NCBI GenBank assembly: GCA_016550405.1
Contig: JABXGX010000197.1
Span: forward strand, 1-13,630
DNA: 13,630 bases
Source: an archaeon
GTDB taxonomy: Archaea; Asgardarchaeota; Hermodarchaeia; Hermodarchaeales; Hermodarchaeaceae
Direction of reading: 5' to 3'
Shown: one piece after another, positions 1-6,279 of the stretch
Layout: every line of letters starts with the position of its first letter
Numbering within the stretch: the stretch's first letter is position 1
Position numbers and translations under genes: made by a program
The notes under the pieces: model-generated
What the model saw: the letters and a program-made list of their open reading frames with translations, nothing else
Database searches by the model: none
What the model was told of the DNA's origin: nothing

Positions 1-2
1 CA

Positions 3-71
3 AGTGAAAGACGTGTTGTAAGACTTTGGATTGAGAGTAAAAGCATAGCGGGTATCCATAAGTCGCAATGA
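3..71 (+). CDS. Possible C-terminal tail of a gene cut by the window edge
   Basis: A reading frame is open from the first bases of the window and ends with TGA at 69-71, giving about 22 codons that read SERRVVRLWIESKSIAGI and a few more residues. The composition is plausible for a protein end, and the tail would converge on the esterase, whose stop lies at 166-168. The stretch is too short to recognise a family or to exclude chance. Bases 72-165 between the two stops are AT-rich and show no gene or clear terminator. Confidence 0.25.
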   Translation, partial: SERRVVRLWIESKSIAGIHKSQ

Positions 72-165
72 AAGAATTAGCACAAACTAAATTCGGTGTG
101 GATAACTTAAACCGCATTAAGCAAATTAAATGGGTTGAATTAGAGAGAAGAGCATTGAAGCCAAC

Positions 166-1875
166 CTATTCTCTAAAAGGAATAAAATCTTCGAGCATGG
201 TCAAAACCTGTCCTCGTTCAGGCTCTTCGAGCTCGGAATTAACGAGGTCTAGAACATCTTGAACTGTGATTTTTTCACTCGAGTATGAAAGCCTCAAATC
301 GTTGAAATCTGCATCAAGGACAAGAACCTTGTCTTTCTCTTCAGCGTTGTCCCAAGCAGGCCAATTTGGTAAGTCGATGGTATTAGGATCCCCGGCTCTT
401 GCAAAATTAGCCAAATACTTCATGCACAAGTCTTTCAGTTTTTCACGACCGATCTGGTTATCCTTTGTATGCATCTTTCCTATCAGAAAAGCAAAATCGG
501 ACCCACTCGTTCCTAAGAAGAAGGGCAACTCAGAGCCATGGTAAGCCCCCAGTTTCTGACCTTTATTTTTTGGTAGGACACTCACGCCTTTATCATCAGG
601 ACTCCCCCAGTCAAACCTGTATACATAAACGGGGACGGTACTTTTAGCAGTCATTTCGCTAGCGGGCTTATGCACGCCGTTTGCACGCCATAGCATGGAA
701 TGATAATCCCAAATCCTGGAGCTCGGAGGAAGGTCTTCAATGAAATAACCAAAGAGCTTCATCTCATCCTTTGTGCAGCCTATAATCACGGGCACCATAT
801 TTGCCCATTCCCCAGATGAAAAAACACTATACCCCTCTGCAGGTATAACTGTCCCATCTGCAATAATAGAACGCCATTGTGCCATTCCCAAAACAATAGT
901 GGGAATATTCTTTGTAATCGTGAAGGCGGATTTCGAACGTAGATATGTCTTAATTTCATCATCTTGCATTTCGCTAATGTACTTTACAGCCTCCTCTTCA
1001 TTCGCAGCTTTTCTATCACTGATAAGAAGAGCCACCAAAAGTCGTTCACTCTGGGCTTTCGCTTCTTCAATACTACAAACTGCTGTCAGACCACTTTCAA
1101 CAATAGCTCGATGGAAAAGTCCCTTAGCAGAAGGAGACACCAAGAGTGAAAGTACATTGAACGCTCCTCCAGACTCACCCGCAATTGTGACATTATTTGG
1201 GTTACCCCCAAAAGCTCTGATGTTATCCCTAACCCACTCTAAGGACTTCACTAAGTCTAGAGTTCCATAATTCCCACTCTGGTCCTCTGGAGAACCAGAA
1301 CCCGTCACAGCAGGATGTCTAAACCAACCCATTGCACCAAGTCGGTAGTTGGCAGAGACATAAAGCAAGTTAGATTTTTCAGCTATGACATTACCGTAGT
1401 AGCTAGGCGTGGCTGATGAGCCAATGGAATTACCTCCGCCATGAATATACAAGTAAACTGGTAGTTCAGTTTCCGAGCTCTTAGGACGCCATATGTTGAG
1501 GTAAAGACAGTCCTCTGAACCTGATGAACCCATGATGGGCATAACTTGGGCAGCAGAGTTACCAAATTTCGTTGTCTTGCGCGTTCCGAGCCAAGGGACA
1601 GGATCAAGTGGGGCCTTCCATCTTAATGCTCCTAGCGGAGGAGTGCTATAGGGAATTCCTTTCCAACACCATGTGCCTTTGTCTGAAAAGCCACGAACCA
1701 AACCATACTTCGTCTGAACATTAACTTCATTGTTCCACTTACTTAGCTCATATGTATTATCAGAAGGCTTTGGTGCGAAATGACGCCTTAATGGTTGAGA
1801 AATGGATCTTTCCAGATAATTCTTTAATCTGAATAGCGGTGAAAAGAGTGAAGCAACCTTCATTATTTTGGACAA
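166..1875 (-). CDS. Type-B carboxylesterase (alpha/beta hydrolase)
   Basis: The 569-residue protein hydrolyses carboxylic esters; its natural substrate is unknown. Family landmarks are visible in order: the N-terminal core with RWKAP near 85; SEDCLYLNIWRP at 120-131; the oxyanion-hole HGGG at 145-148; NYRLGAMGW near 176; the nucleophile elbow GESGG with Ser235; the likely acid Glu371; and AYHGSE with catalytic His446. LANFARAGDPN near 488-498 is the usual C-terminal signature. No signal peptide is seen, so it is probably cytoplasmic. The acid-to-His spacing (75 residues) is shorter than in acetylcholinesterases, and the segment ANGVHKPASEM resembles a compact bacterial branch, so a bacterial origin is possible. 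The start is TTG at 1873-1875 with GGTGAG five bases upstream; the first ATG, at 1861-1863, lacks a well spaced Shine-Dalgarno motif. Confidence 0.93.
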   Translation of the reverse strand: MSKIMKVASLFSPLFRLKNYLERSISQPLRRHFAPKPSDNTYELSKWNNEVNVQTKYGLVRGFSDKGTWCWKGIPYSTPPLGALRWKAPLDPVPWLGTRKTTKFGNSAAQVMPIMGSSGSEDCLYLNIWRPKSSETELPVYLYIHGGGNSIGSSATPSYYGNVIAEKSNLLYVSANYRLGAMGWFRHPAVTGSGSPEDQSGNYGTLDLVKSLEWVRDNIRAFGGNPNNVTIAGESGGAFNVLSLLVSPSAKGLFHRAIVESGLTAVCSIEEAKAQSERLLVALLISDRKAANEEEAVKYISEMQDDEIKTYLRSKSAFTITKNIPTIVLGMAQWRSIIADGTVIPAEGYSVFSSGEWANMVPVIIGCTKDEMKLFGYFIEDLPPSSRIWDYHSMLWRANGVHKPASEMTAKSTVPVYVYRFDWGSPDDKGVSVLPKNKGQKLGAYHGSELPFFLGTSGSDFAFLIGKMHTKDNQIGREKLKDLCMKYLANFARAGDPNTIDLPNWPAWDNAEEKDKVLVLDADFNDLRLSYSSEKITVQDVLDLVNSELEEPERGQVLTMLEDFIPFRE

Positions 1876-1880
1876 AATTT

Positions 1881-1886
1881 CTCACC
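1881..1886 (-). promoter_or_regulatory. Shine-Dalgarno motif deciding the TTG start of the esterase
   Basis: On the minus strand the bases read GGTGAG, followed by AAATT and then TTG. The five-base spacing fits the TTG, whereas the next in-frame ATG is 17 bases away. An in-frame TGA at 1882-1884 excludes any longer protein. Confidence 0.6.
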
Positions 1887-1934
1887 ATCAGAATGAAATC
1901 AATAGACTTGCTAGGTTAATCTCTGATATATCTT

Positions 1935-1942
1935 CATATAAC
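1935..1942 (-). promoter_or_regulatory. Candidate TATA box for the esterase
   Basis: The minus strand reads GTTATATG. Initiation about 25 bases downstream would fall near 1912 and leave a leader of roughly 35 bases before the TTG. A second TATA-like stretch (GATATATC) lies a few bases further downstream, so the exact box is uncertain. Confidence 0.35.
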
Positions 1943-2040
1943 CGCTCTTCACTTTAGTCTTGCTTCGAAGAAAAACATGTATGATGATCAAAAACCTTTC
2001 AGAAAGAATGGCTTACATTTCTCGCTATTCTTATTTTCCT

Positions 2041-2125
2041 CCTTTAAAGAAAAGTTCAGTAAGGCGCGTTATTATACTATTAGTAGAGTATTTATAATTT
2101 CATAAATATGTAATTTCTTTAAAGG
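2041..2125. repeat. Perfect 12-bp inverted repeat in the divergent promoter region
   Basis: CCTTTAAAGAAA at 2041-2052 is the exact reverse complement of TTTCTTTAAAGG at 2114-2125, with 61 bases between. Each arm contains the 8-bp palindrome CTTTAAAG. The space holds a second inverted repeat, TATTTAT at 2089-2095 and ATAAATA at 2102-2108 with a 6-base loop. The right arm sits directly upstream of the likely TATA box of the 2196 gene, which suits an operator for a dimeric regulator. The AT-rich composition makes some chance symmetry likely. The rest of the 1876-2195 gap holds only promoter-like AT-rich sequence. Confidence 0.5.
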
Positions 2126-2135
2126 TTTTTATATT
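2126..2135 (+). promoter_or_regulatory. Candidate TATA box for the 2196 membrane protein gene
   Basis: TTTTTATATT preceded by AAAGG, a purine-rich BRE-like element. Initiation about 25 bases downstream would be near 2157 and give a leader of about 40 bases that includes the strong Shine-Dalgarno motif at 2182-2190. Confidence 0.45.
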
Positions 2136-2181
2136 AGTTTATAACAGAGGTTTCTTTCGTAATACCCATTGGAATTAATCT

Positions 2182-2190
2182 GAGGTGATC
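2182..2190 (+). promoter_or_regulatory. Near-perfect Shine-Dalgarno motif
   Basis: GAGGTGATC, nine bases complementary to the archaeal 16S 3' end, lies five bases before the ATG at 2196. It is the strongest ribosome-binding site in the window and a reference for judging other starts. Confidence 0.8.
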
Positions 2191-2195
2191 AAAAA

Positions 2196-2774
2196 ATGGG
2201 TAAGGATTCATTGAATAATGGGCTATTTGCACTTGGTGCAATCGGAAGCCTGCTTGTTGTCCTAGTGTTTGCATTTAACCTGTATTCGTTTCTATTCGCT
2301 TTACCCCCAGTTACACTAATAGACTGGATCACTATTTTGGCACTCATCCTTGTGGCCATTGCCATAATCGCTTTTTACCGAGAAACCGGTAAAGCGGTGC
2401 CTCTCATTGCCGTGATATTACTGCTTGTCTTACAAATTCTCGTAATCCTACTACAACTTAACATTCTCTTTCCACTCCTACTCACTATTCTTGACCCAAG
2501 TACAGCAAATCTCTACCTAACTTGGATCTTTAGGATATTCTATCTGATTATTTTTCTAGTAATTGGCTACTCTATCTGGATAACCCGTGACGAGATAGGA
2601 GTTATTGCAACGCTTAGCGGAATCATTTTCATGATTTGGGGTGTTCTCTATCTTATCCTTGGGTTCTTAGCAGACGTGTTACCTTCCTCAATATGGACTC
2701 AACTCCGAATGGCAGGACTAATCATTGTCTATCTCTTCGCTTTCATCTACTTCATTAAGGCTCTCCGAAGTTAA
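2196..2774 (+). CDS. Polytopic membrane protein of unknown function, about six helices
   Basis: The 192-residue protein is almost entirely hydrophobic. Membrane segments can be placed at roughly 9-31, 39-60, 67-98 (long, possibly two), 104-127, 133-160 and 167-189. Between them are only short charged loops such as YRETGKAV near 61-68 and ITRDEIG near 128-134. No catalytic motif, metal ligand cluster or transporter signature is visible, and I do not recognise the family. The ATG has a near-perfect Shine-Dalgarno motif, so expression is likely. The gene stands alone: divergent from the esterase, convergent with the tautomerase, and possibly controlled by the inverted repeat at 2041-2125. Confidence 0.85.
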   Translation: MGKDSLNNGLFALGAIGSLLVVLVFAFNLYSFLFALPPVTLIDWITILALILVAIAIIAFYRETGKAVPLIAVILLLVLQILVILLQLNILFPLLLTILDPSTANLYLTWIFRIFYLIIFLVIGYSIWITRDEIGVIATLSGIIFMIWGVLYLILGFLADVLPSSIWTQLRMAGLIIVYLFAFIYFIKALRS

Positions 2775-2880
2775 ACAGCACACAACGAAATTGCATTTCA
2801 ATTAGCGGGTATAATATTCTGATACCAACTCTAGTTATATTTCCAAATGAGACTTAGTTCATTACGAACAGACTCAAAAG

Positions 2881-3087
2881 TTATTCAGGGGGTTGCCAAT
2901 CCTTCAACGATTGCGTTGCTGGTTTCCCATCAACGCCCCAATGAGTTTTAGGAATTTCATGGACAATTATTTCTACTGCACGTGAGGGTATGCCGATTTC
3001 TACGAACACATTCGTTATTCCCTCAATTATCTCCTTGATCTTCTCTTCCGAGAACCCCTTCCATAGATAGACATTAACAACCGGCAT
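2881..3087 (-). CDS. 4-oxalocrotonate tautomerase-like small protein
   Basis: This 68-residue protein begins MPVVNVYLWKGFSEEKIKEI, the beta-alpha-beta fold of the tautomerase superfamily. After removal of Met, Pro1 would be the catalytic N-terminal base; family members tautomerise enol or keto acids as oligomers. An ATG five codons upstream, at 3102, would bury the proline. GAGGG at 3096-3100, eight bases before the ATG at 3085-3087, supports the shorter start and overlaps the longer one. THWGVDG near 47-53 matches the family's aromatic-Gly-x-x-Gly turn. By eye alignment, the Arg11 and Arg39 of classical 4-oxalocrotonate tautomerase are Phe and Glu here, so the substrate probably differs. The physiological reaction is unknown. 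Confidence 0.85.
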   Translation of the reverse strand: MPVVNVYLWKGFSEEKIKEIIEGITNVFVEIGIPSRAVEIIVHEIPKTHWGVDGKPATQSLKDWQPPE

Positions 3088-3095
3088 AATTCGGG

Positions 3096-3100
3096 CCCTC
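3096..3100 (-). promoter_or_regulatory. Shine-Dalgarno motif placing Pro at the tautomerase N-terminus
   Basis: GAGGG on the minus strand lies eight bases upstream of ATG 3085-3087 and overlaps the alternative ATG at 3100-3102, which therefore has no room for its own motif. Confidence 0.6.
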
Positions 3101-3102
3101 AT

Positions 3103-3531
3103 TTATTTTGTACATACAAGCACTTTTTTGTTTTGCTTTTTATGATGTATAGGGGTCGAATTTCGTATCTAATCGTTCTAAGGAAGAGAATACATCTGTT
3201 AATGATTTTGGCTAATACAATGAGAAAATTAGCTAACGGTCACGATGTATGTGTCTTAATAGATTTGAACGGTTCTTCTTTTACTGAAATATACGGCAGT
3301 TAATCTCTAAATGCTTCGAAAAATCAATCCTAATCACTGTGGCTATAAACGCTCATATTTGGGGACAATTCTCTATGTTTTCTAACCGTAAATGCTTGGC
3401 AGTGGTTAATTGACTCGAATAACCTGGAACACCTAACATGCGCGGGTATATCCCTTGTAATATTTCTGTATAAAAAACAGGAGCGTGGGATCAGCAATAA
3501 AGGCACTGGACTACTATTCTAAAGAGCGCCT
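3103..3531. other. Long intergenic region without a convincing gene
   Basis: About 430 bases lie between the tautomerase and the next minus-strand gene. The proximal part is T-rich on the plus strand; its complement contains ATCATAAAAAGC near 3136-3148, a possible TATA box for the tautomerase. A 33-codon frame at 3202-3303 (MILANTMRKLANG and onward) has no Shine-Dalgarno motif and resembles nothing I know. No tRNA cloverleaf, clear C/D-box pair or strong hairpin was found by eye. It could hold an untranslated RNA or decayed coding sequence, but nothing positive supports either. Confidence 0.4.
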
Positions 3532-4128
3532 TCAGGCTGTTTTCCCACGTTTCCAGAGGAGATAACTAATACCGATGACCGCTGCTGGGATTCCGAAGAT
3601 GATGAGTACCCAGATCAGGACGAAGAGCCAGGTATAAATGAAGTACCCAATGGGGATTAGGGAAAACTTGGTGAACCAATTTCCATCAAGGAAGACTTTG
3701 ATACAGACGCCGAGGAAGAGTATGAAACTGAATCCTCCGCTACCACCTGTTCGTTTTGTGCCAGCCATTTTCTTCGGTCGGGCTTTAATATCTGCCTTAA
3801 CGTCATCAGGTAAGACCACAAACCATGCGATGGCAAGGACAAGTCCCCCGATCCCTAAAACAGGGAGCCCAATGAAGAGGAGCGACCAAAGGAATAAGAA
3901 GAGGCACCAGAGGATGGCTTCGCCTAAGGAGAAATCATTGAATGTCCACGTACCAAATCCACCGATTACAGAAGTCTTGACATACCAGTCGACGACAAAA
4001 ATGAATCCCACCACAGCACCGGCTATGATGAGAACTAAGATCACCATGAAATACCAGTATCGGCTTATCAGATTCATCCAGAATTTTTCTTCAGCTTTTT
4101 CTTCAATTGACATTTCTTCATCTGCCAA
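3532..4128 (-). CDS. Membrane protein of unknown function, about four helices
   Basis: From the proposed start the protein has about 198 residues. A charged acidic N-terminus (ADEEMSIEEKAEEK) precedes a membrane segment at about 25-47, a hydrophobic stretch at 71-105 that fits two helices, a basic cytoplasmic-type loop (KADIKARPKK, then a Gly-rich stretch), a weak hydrophobic stretch near 133-148, and one or two helices at 161-191. No enzyme or channel motif is recognised. The frame is open up to TTG 4185, which overlaps the preceding gene and lacks a ribosome-binding site. TTG 4126-4128 has AGGTG six bases upstream and is preferred; ATG 4111-4113 is the alternative. It follows the Cys-rich gene by about 40 bases and is probably co-transcribed with it. 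Confidence 0.75.
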   Translation of the reverse strand: MADEEMSIEEKAEEKFWMNLISRYWYFMVILVLIIAGAVVGFIFVVDWYVKTSVIGGFGTWTFNDFSLGEAILWCLFLFLWSLLFIGLPVLGIGGLVLAIAWFVVLPDDVKADIKARPKKMAGTKRTGGSGGFSFILFLGVCIKVFLDGNWFTKFSLIPIGYFIYTWLFVLIWVLIIFGIPAAVIGISYLLWKRGKTA

Positions 4129-4169
4129 TTCGTACACCTGCCCGCTCTTAGAGACAAGGGGATAAAAAT

Positions 4170-4898
4170 CTACGCAGTTTGCCAATATGGAAGTTCAAGT
4201 CTTTCATTTTGACCTTTATTCGCATCTGTTTTGAATTGATCGGGAAGATGTATAGCAAAACGACAATAGGTGGCTCCTTGGGCTACTGTTTCTAATACTT
4301 CAACGTGGACCGATTGATTGAGGAGCCCCTCCCAGAGGGTTTTATAGCAACCAGAGCCACATAAACAAAACGTAGGAGAGATGCGTTTTTGCTTCCGAAT
4401 TGCAGGACGGATATGGGGACAATGACAATATCGAACTTGCTTTTCAGTCTTATCAGTCGTTGACTTAAATCCTTCAGGGTCTGCGGGAATTTTTGTAACG
4501 TACAAGATGTTAGCGTTGCGTTCGATGCAACCATAACGCGAGAATCCATGCCAAGATCTGTCTTCATCCATTAGCGCAAGGAGAGCATCGAGATCCCCCG
4601 TTTGATCAAATTCTTCACGTAAAGGCTTCATAAGATCAACAGGAAAACGATTTGAACAACAAAGCATGATATTTTGTCGAGTTTCTTTATCTGTGACCAG
4701 AAGATCGAGTCGCTTAATTGCTGCGCAAATCCAATCACAGACTTTACTAGTGGTTGAAGAAGGAGATATTTCGTCACGGCCATTCAAAACGTCTGCCTTG
4801 GTTTTGGGAGTGGAATATTTATCCAATCCTTCGGTGAATAATTGTACCCACATCTCTCGGTGGCGGAGTTCCAAATAGCGTCGAGTATTTGAACTCAT
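4170..4898 (-). CDS. Cysteine-rich protein with a V4R-like C-terminal segment, possibly metal-binding
   Basis: The 242-residue protein is soluble and has no signal peptide. Cysteines sit at 54 and 58, 80-81, 124, 158 and 160 (CHCP), 178, 180 and 184 (CLCGSGC) and 212. The pattern CxC, 17 residues, CxCxxxC, followed by VEVLETVAQGATYCRFAIHL, resembles uncharacterised proteins of bacteria and archaea (in my memory labelled DUF6144) and the ending of V4R domains, which have a Gly-x-x-x-C-x-F motif before the last strand. Zinc, an iron-sulfur cluster or another ligand is plausible; no reaction can be assigned. It has its own promoter (4947-4963) and is followed closely by a membrane protein gene. 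No strong Shine-Dalgarno motif precedes ATG 4896-4898. Confidence 0.8.
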   Translation of the reverse strand: MSSNTRRYLELRHREMWVQLFTEGLDKYSTPKTKADVLNGRDEISPSSTTSKVCDWICAAIKRLDLLVTDKETRQNIMLCCSNRFPVDLMKPLREEFDQTGDLDALLALMDEDRSWHGFSRYGCIERNANILYVTKIPADPEGFKSTTDKTEKQVRYCHCPHIRPAIRKQKRISPTFCLCGSGCYKTLWEGLLNQSVHVEVLETVAQGATYCRFAIHLPDQFKTDANKGQNERLELPYWQTA

Positions 4899-4946
4899 TT
4901 AAAAGCCCCAATATTCTCAAAAGATGAGAACATTCTCTCCCATATT

Positions 4947-4963
4947 GATATAAATACCTTTCC
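4947..4963 (-). promoter_or_regulatory. BRE and TATA box for the Cys-rich protein gene
   Basis: The minus strand reads GGAAAGGTATTTATATC: a purine-rich BRE-like element followed by TTTATATC. Initiation about 25 bases downstream falls near 4923 and gives a leader of about 25 bases. It makes the Cys-rich gene and the following membrane protein gene a likely transcription unit separate from the HEAT gene upstream. Confidence 0.6.
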
Positions 4964-5025
4964 GTATGCGAACCCTTTGTCCGTTTCAATGAACTAATAG
5001 TTGTGAAAGTGTTGGAGGCGCCCAA

Positions 5026-5379
5026 CTAGCCGGCGGGATTGGTAGCCGCGCCGATTATTACAAGCATACCAGGAGCAGTTCCAGTGAAAATAATCCCGAT
5101 AATCCCAGTGATGATTAACTTATTTTTCTTTTCCGCGATGTTGTGTTGCCATCGGATCCATAAAAATGCAAGGAAAAATCCGATAATGCCGCAAATAACG
5201 AGGAAAACGAGTAGGAGCACTGTCCACCAACCAAAGAGTAACCAGAAGGCGGGATCGATGAGCACGGGCCATAATTGCCAAAGCATCCAGATGCTAATCC
5301 ACATAATGAATAAAGAGAAGGGGATTTGTAACCATCCACCAATTCTCACAAGTTTCATTGAGGTTGTCGATTCGGTCAT
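5026..5379 (-). CDS. Small membrane protein of unknown function
   Basis: The 117-residue protein has hydrophobic segments at about 18-38, 46-75 (long enough for a tight pair) and 88-111, with a charged link RWQHNIAEKKNK near 76-87. It is rich in Trp in the first half. The ending FTGTAPGMLVIIGA resembles the last helix of small archaeal and Asgard membrane proteins I have seen without a function. GGGTGG at 5386-5391 lies six bases before the ATG and supports the start. The gene lies 100 bases after the HEAT-repeat gene on the same strand, so they may share a transcript. No enzymatic motif is visible. Confidence 0.75.
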   Translation of the reverse strand: MTESTTSMKLVRIGGWLQIPFSLFIMWISIWMLWQLWPVLIDPAFWLLFGWWTVLLLVFLVICGIIGFFLAFLWIRWQHNIAEKKNKLIITGIIGIIFTGTAPGMLVIIGAATNPAG

Positions 5380-5479
5380 TCTATTCCACCCGTCACATTA
5401 TTTATGAAAGAATGGTGAGTCTAATGGGTTCAGAATCTACTCTTAAAGCCATTGGTTGCTCAGAGTTAAAAAACAAGGC

Positions 5480-5968
5480 CTAGTATTGTTGGCGAAGTTG
5501 GAACAACGCACGATCAATCGTATGTCTGAGGGAAGGATTCCAATCACGCCGTCGCAACAATTGTAGGGGTGTGATGGCTCGTCGATCACCCAGCTGTCCT
5601 AGGGCAAAAGATGCGGCGATTCGGACTTGGAGGTTGGAATCATTAAGTCGATCTATGAGAGGGAGCACTGCTTCTTGGTCTCCAAGTCGACCAAGCTCTC
5701 GGCATGCGACCATTCGTGCACCGGCGTCATTACTTCGGAGTCGAATAAGGACTGGAGCTAGTACCCAGTCGGCACCAACCTCTTCAAAGGCTTTTACAAC
5801 TGCTTTTCGAACGACTGGTGAGTGATCATGCATGGCGATACCAAGAGCTTCATAGGCAGGACCGTTACGCATCGCTCCTAATTCGGTGACAGCTCGGGCC
5901 CGTTCTTTTTCGTCTGGATGGGTTTGTAGAATTTTCGCCAGTGCATCGATTTTTTCTGGGCTACTCAA
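5480..5968 (-). CDS. Small soluble HEAT-repeat protein (PBS-lyase-type repeats)
   Basis: The 162-residue protein is built from about five tandem helical repeats with a period close to 31 residues. Typical lines are SPVVRKAVVKAFEEVGADW, LQVRIAASFALGQLGDRRAI and ARMVACRELGRLGDQEAV. These match the short HEAT (HEAT_2 or PBS-lyase HEAT) repeats, which form scaffold solenoids for protein binding. There is no catalytic motif, signal peptide or membrane helix. The start is TTG at 5966-5968 with GAGGTT six bases upstream; the overlapping ATG is out of frame and meets a stop after two codons. It lies divergent from the sensor kinase, and a longer membrane-anchored HEAT protein lies at 9053, suggesting related scaffold roles. 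Its partner is unknown. Confidence 0.88.
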   Translation of the reverse strand: MSSPEKIDALAKILQTHPDEKERARAVTELGAMRNGPAYEALGIAMHDHSPVVRKAVVKAFEEVGADWVLAPVLIRLRSNDAGARMVACRELGRLGDQEAVLPLIDRLNDSNLQVRIAASFALGQLGDRRAITPLQLLRRRDWNPSLRHTIDRALFQLRQQY

Positions 5969-6279
5969 CCATTCAACCTCAGTATGGTTCTGTAGGATAT
6001 CATTGGTACTTAGAAGGTAAAAATCTGTGTGGATTGGACATTTATTACTGAAAGTTCTGTAGTTTTTCCTTTCTTATTCCCTTTTTTTGTTTTCACGAGT
6101 AAGCAATCATTGGGCGTGCTTGGTTGTTGAGAAAAGATGAATGAAGTTGTATTTTTAGAGCCTTTGTGGAGTATCTTTAAAATCACTGATTCGTAGCAGA
6201 GACTTAGAACAAACACCTCGTAATTCATTTTCACTCAATTTGCATTCTGTAGGCTTGAGCGTGTGGGGATAGAAAGACC
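5969..6279. promoter_or_regulatory. Divergent region between the HEAT gene and the sensor kinase
   Basis: This 311-base gap must hold promoters for both directions, but I could not choose convincing TATA boxes. It is T-rich on the plus strand around 6060-6090. A minus-strand open frame at 6010-6234 begins with GTG, lacks a ribosome-binding site and has a biased composition, so I do not call it a gene. The purine run GGGGATAG about a dozen bases before ATG 6280 is a weak ribosome-binding candidate. Confidence 0.4.
5975..5980 (-). promoter_or_regulatory. Shine-Dalgarno motif for the TTG start of the small HEAT gene
   Basis: The minus strand reads GAGGTT, then GAATGG, then TTG. The ATG inside the spacer leads to a stop almost at once, so the TTG is the usable start of the HEAT frame. 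Confidence 0.6.

Noticed and set aside
68..262. 64-codon plus-strand open frame overlapping the end of the esterase gene
   Set aside because: Half of it lies antisense to the conserved esterase C-terminus, there is no Shine-Dalgarno motif, and the protein has no recognisable features.
773..1270. 165-codon plus-strand frame inside the esterase gene
   Set aside because: It is antisense to the catalytic region of the esterase, whose motifs are unambiguous; it is a shadow frame.
3202..3303. 33-codon plus-strand frame in the long gap
   Set aside because: It has no ribosome-binding site, no promoter at a sensible distance and no recognisable sequence; short frames of this size are expected by chance.
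3638..4165. 175-codon plus-strand frame opposite the 3532-4128 membrane protein
   Set aside because: The minus-strand frame has clear membrane segments and a start motif; the plus frame has composition typical of the complement of a hydrophobic gene.
5011..5026. Hairpin GTTGG/CCAAC at the end of the 5026-5379 gene as a terminator
   Set aside because: The stem is only five base pairs and no T-run follows on the minus strand.
6010..6234. 74-codon minus-strand frame in the divergent gap
   Set aside because: GTG start without Shine-Dalgarno motif, biased composition and no recognisable protein features; the space is needed for divergent promoters.
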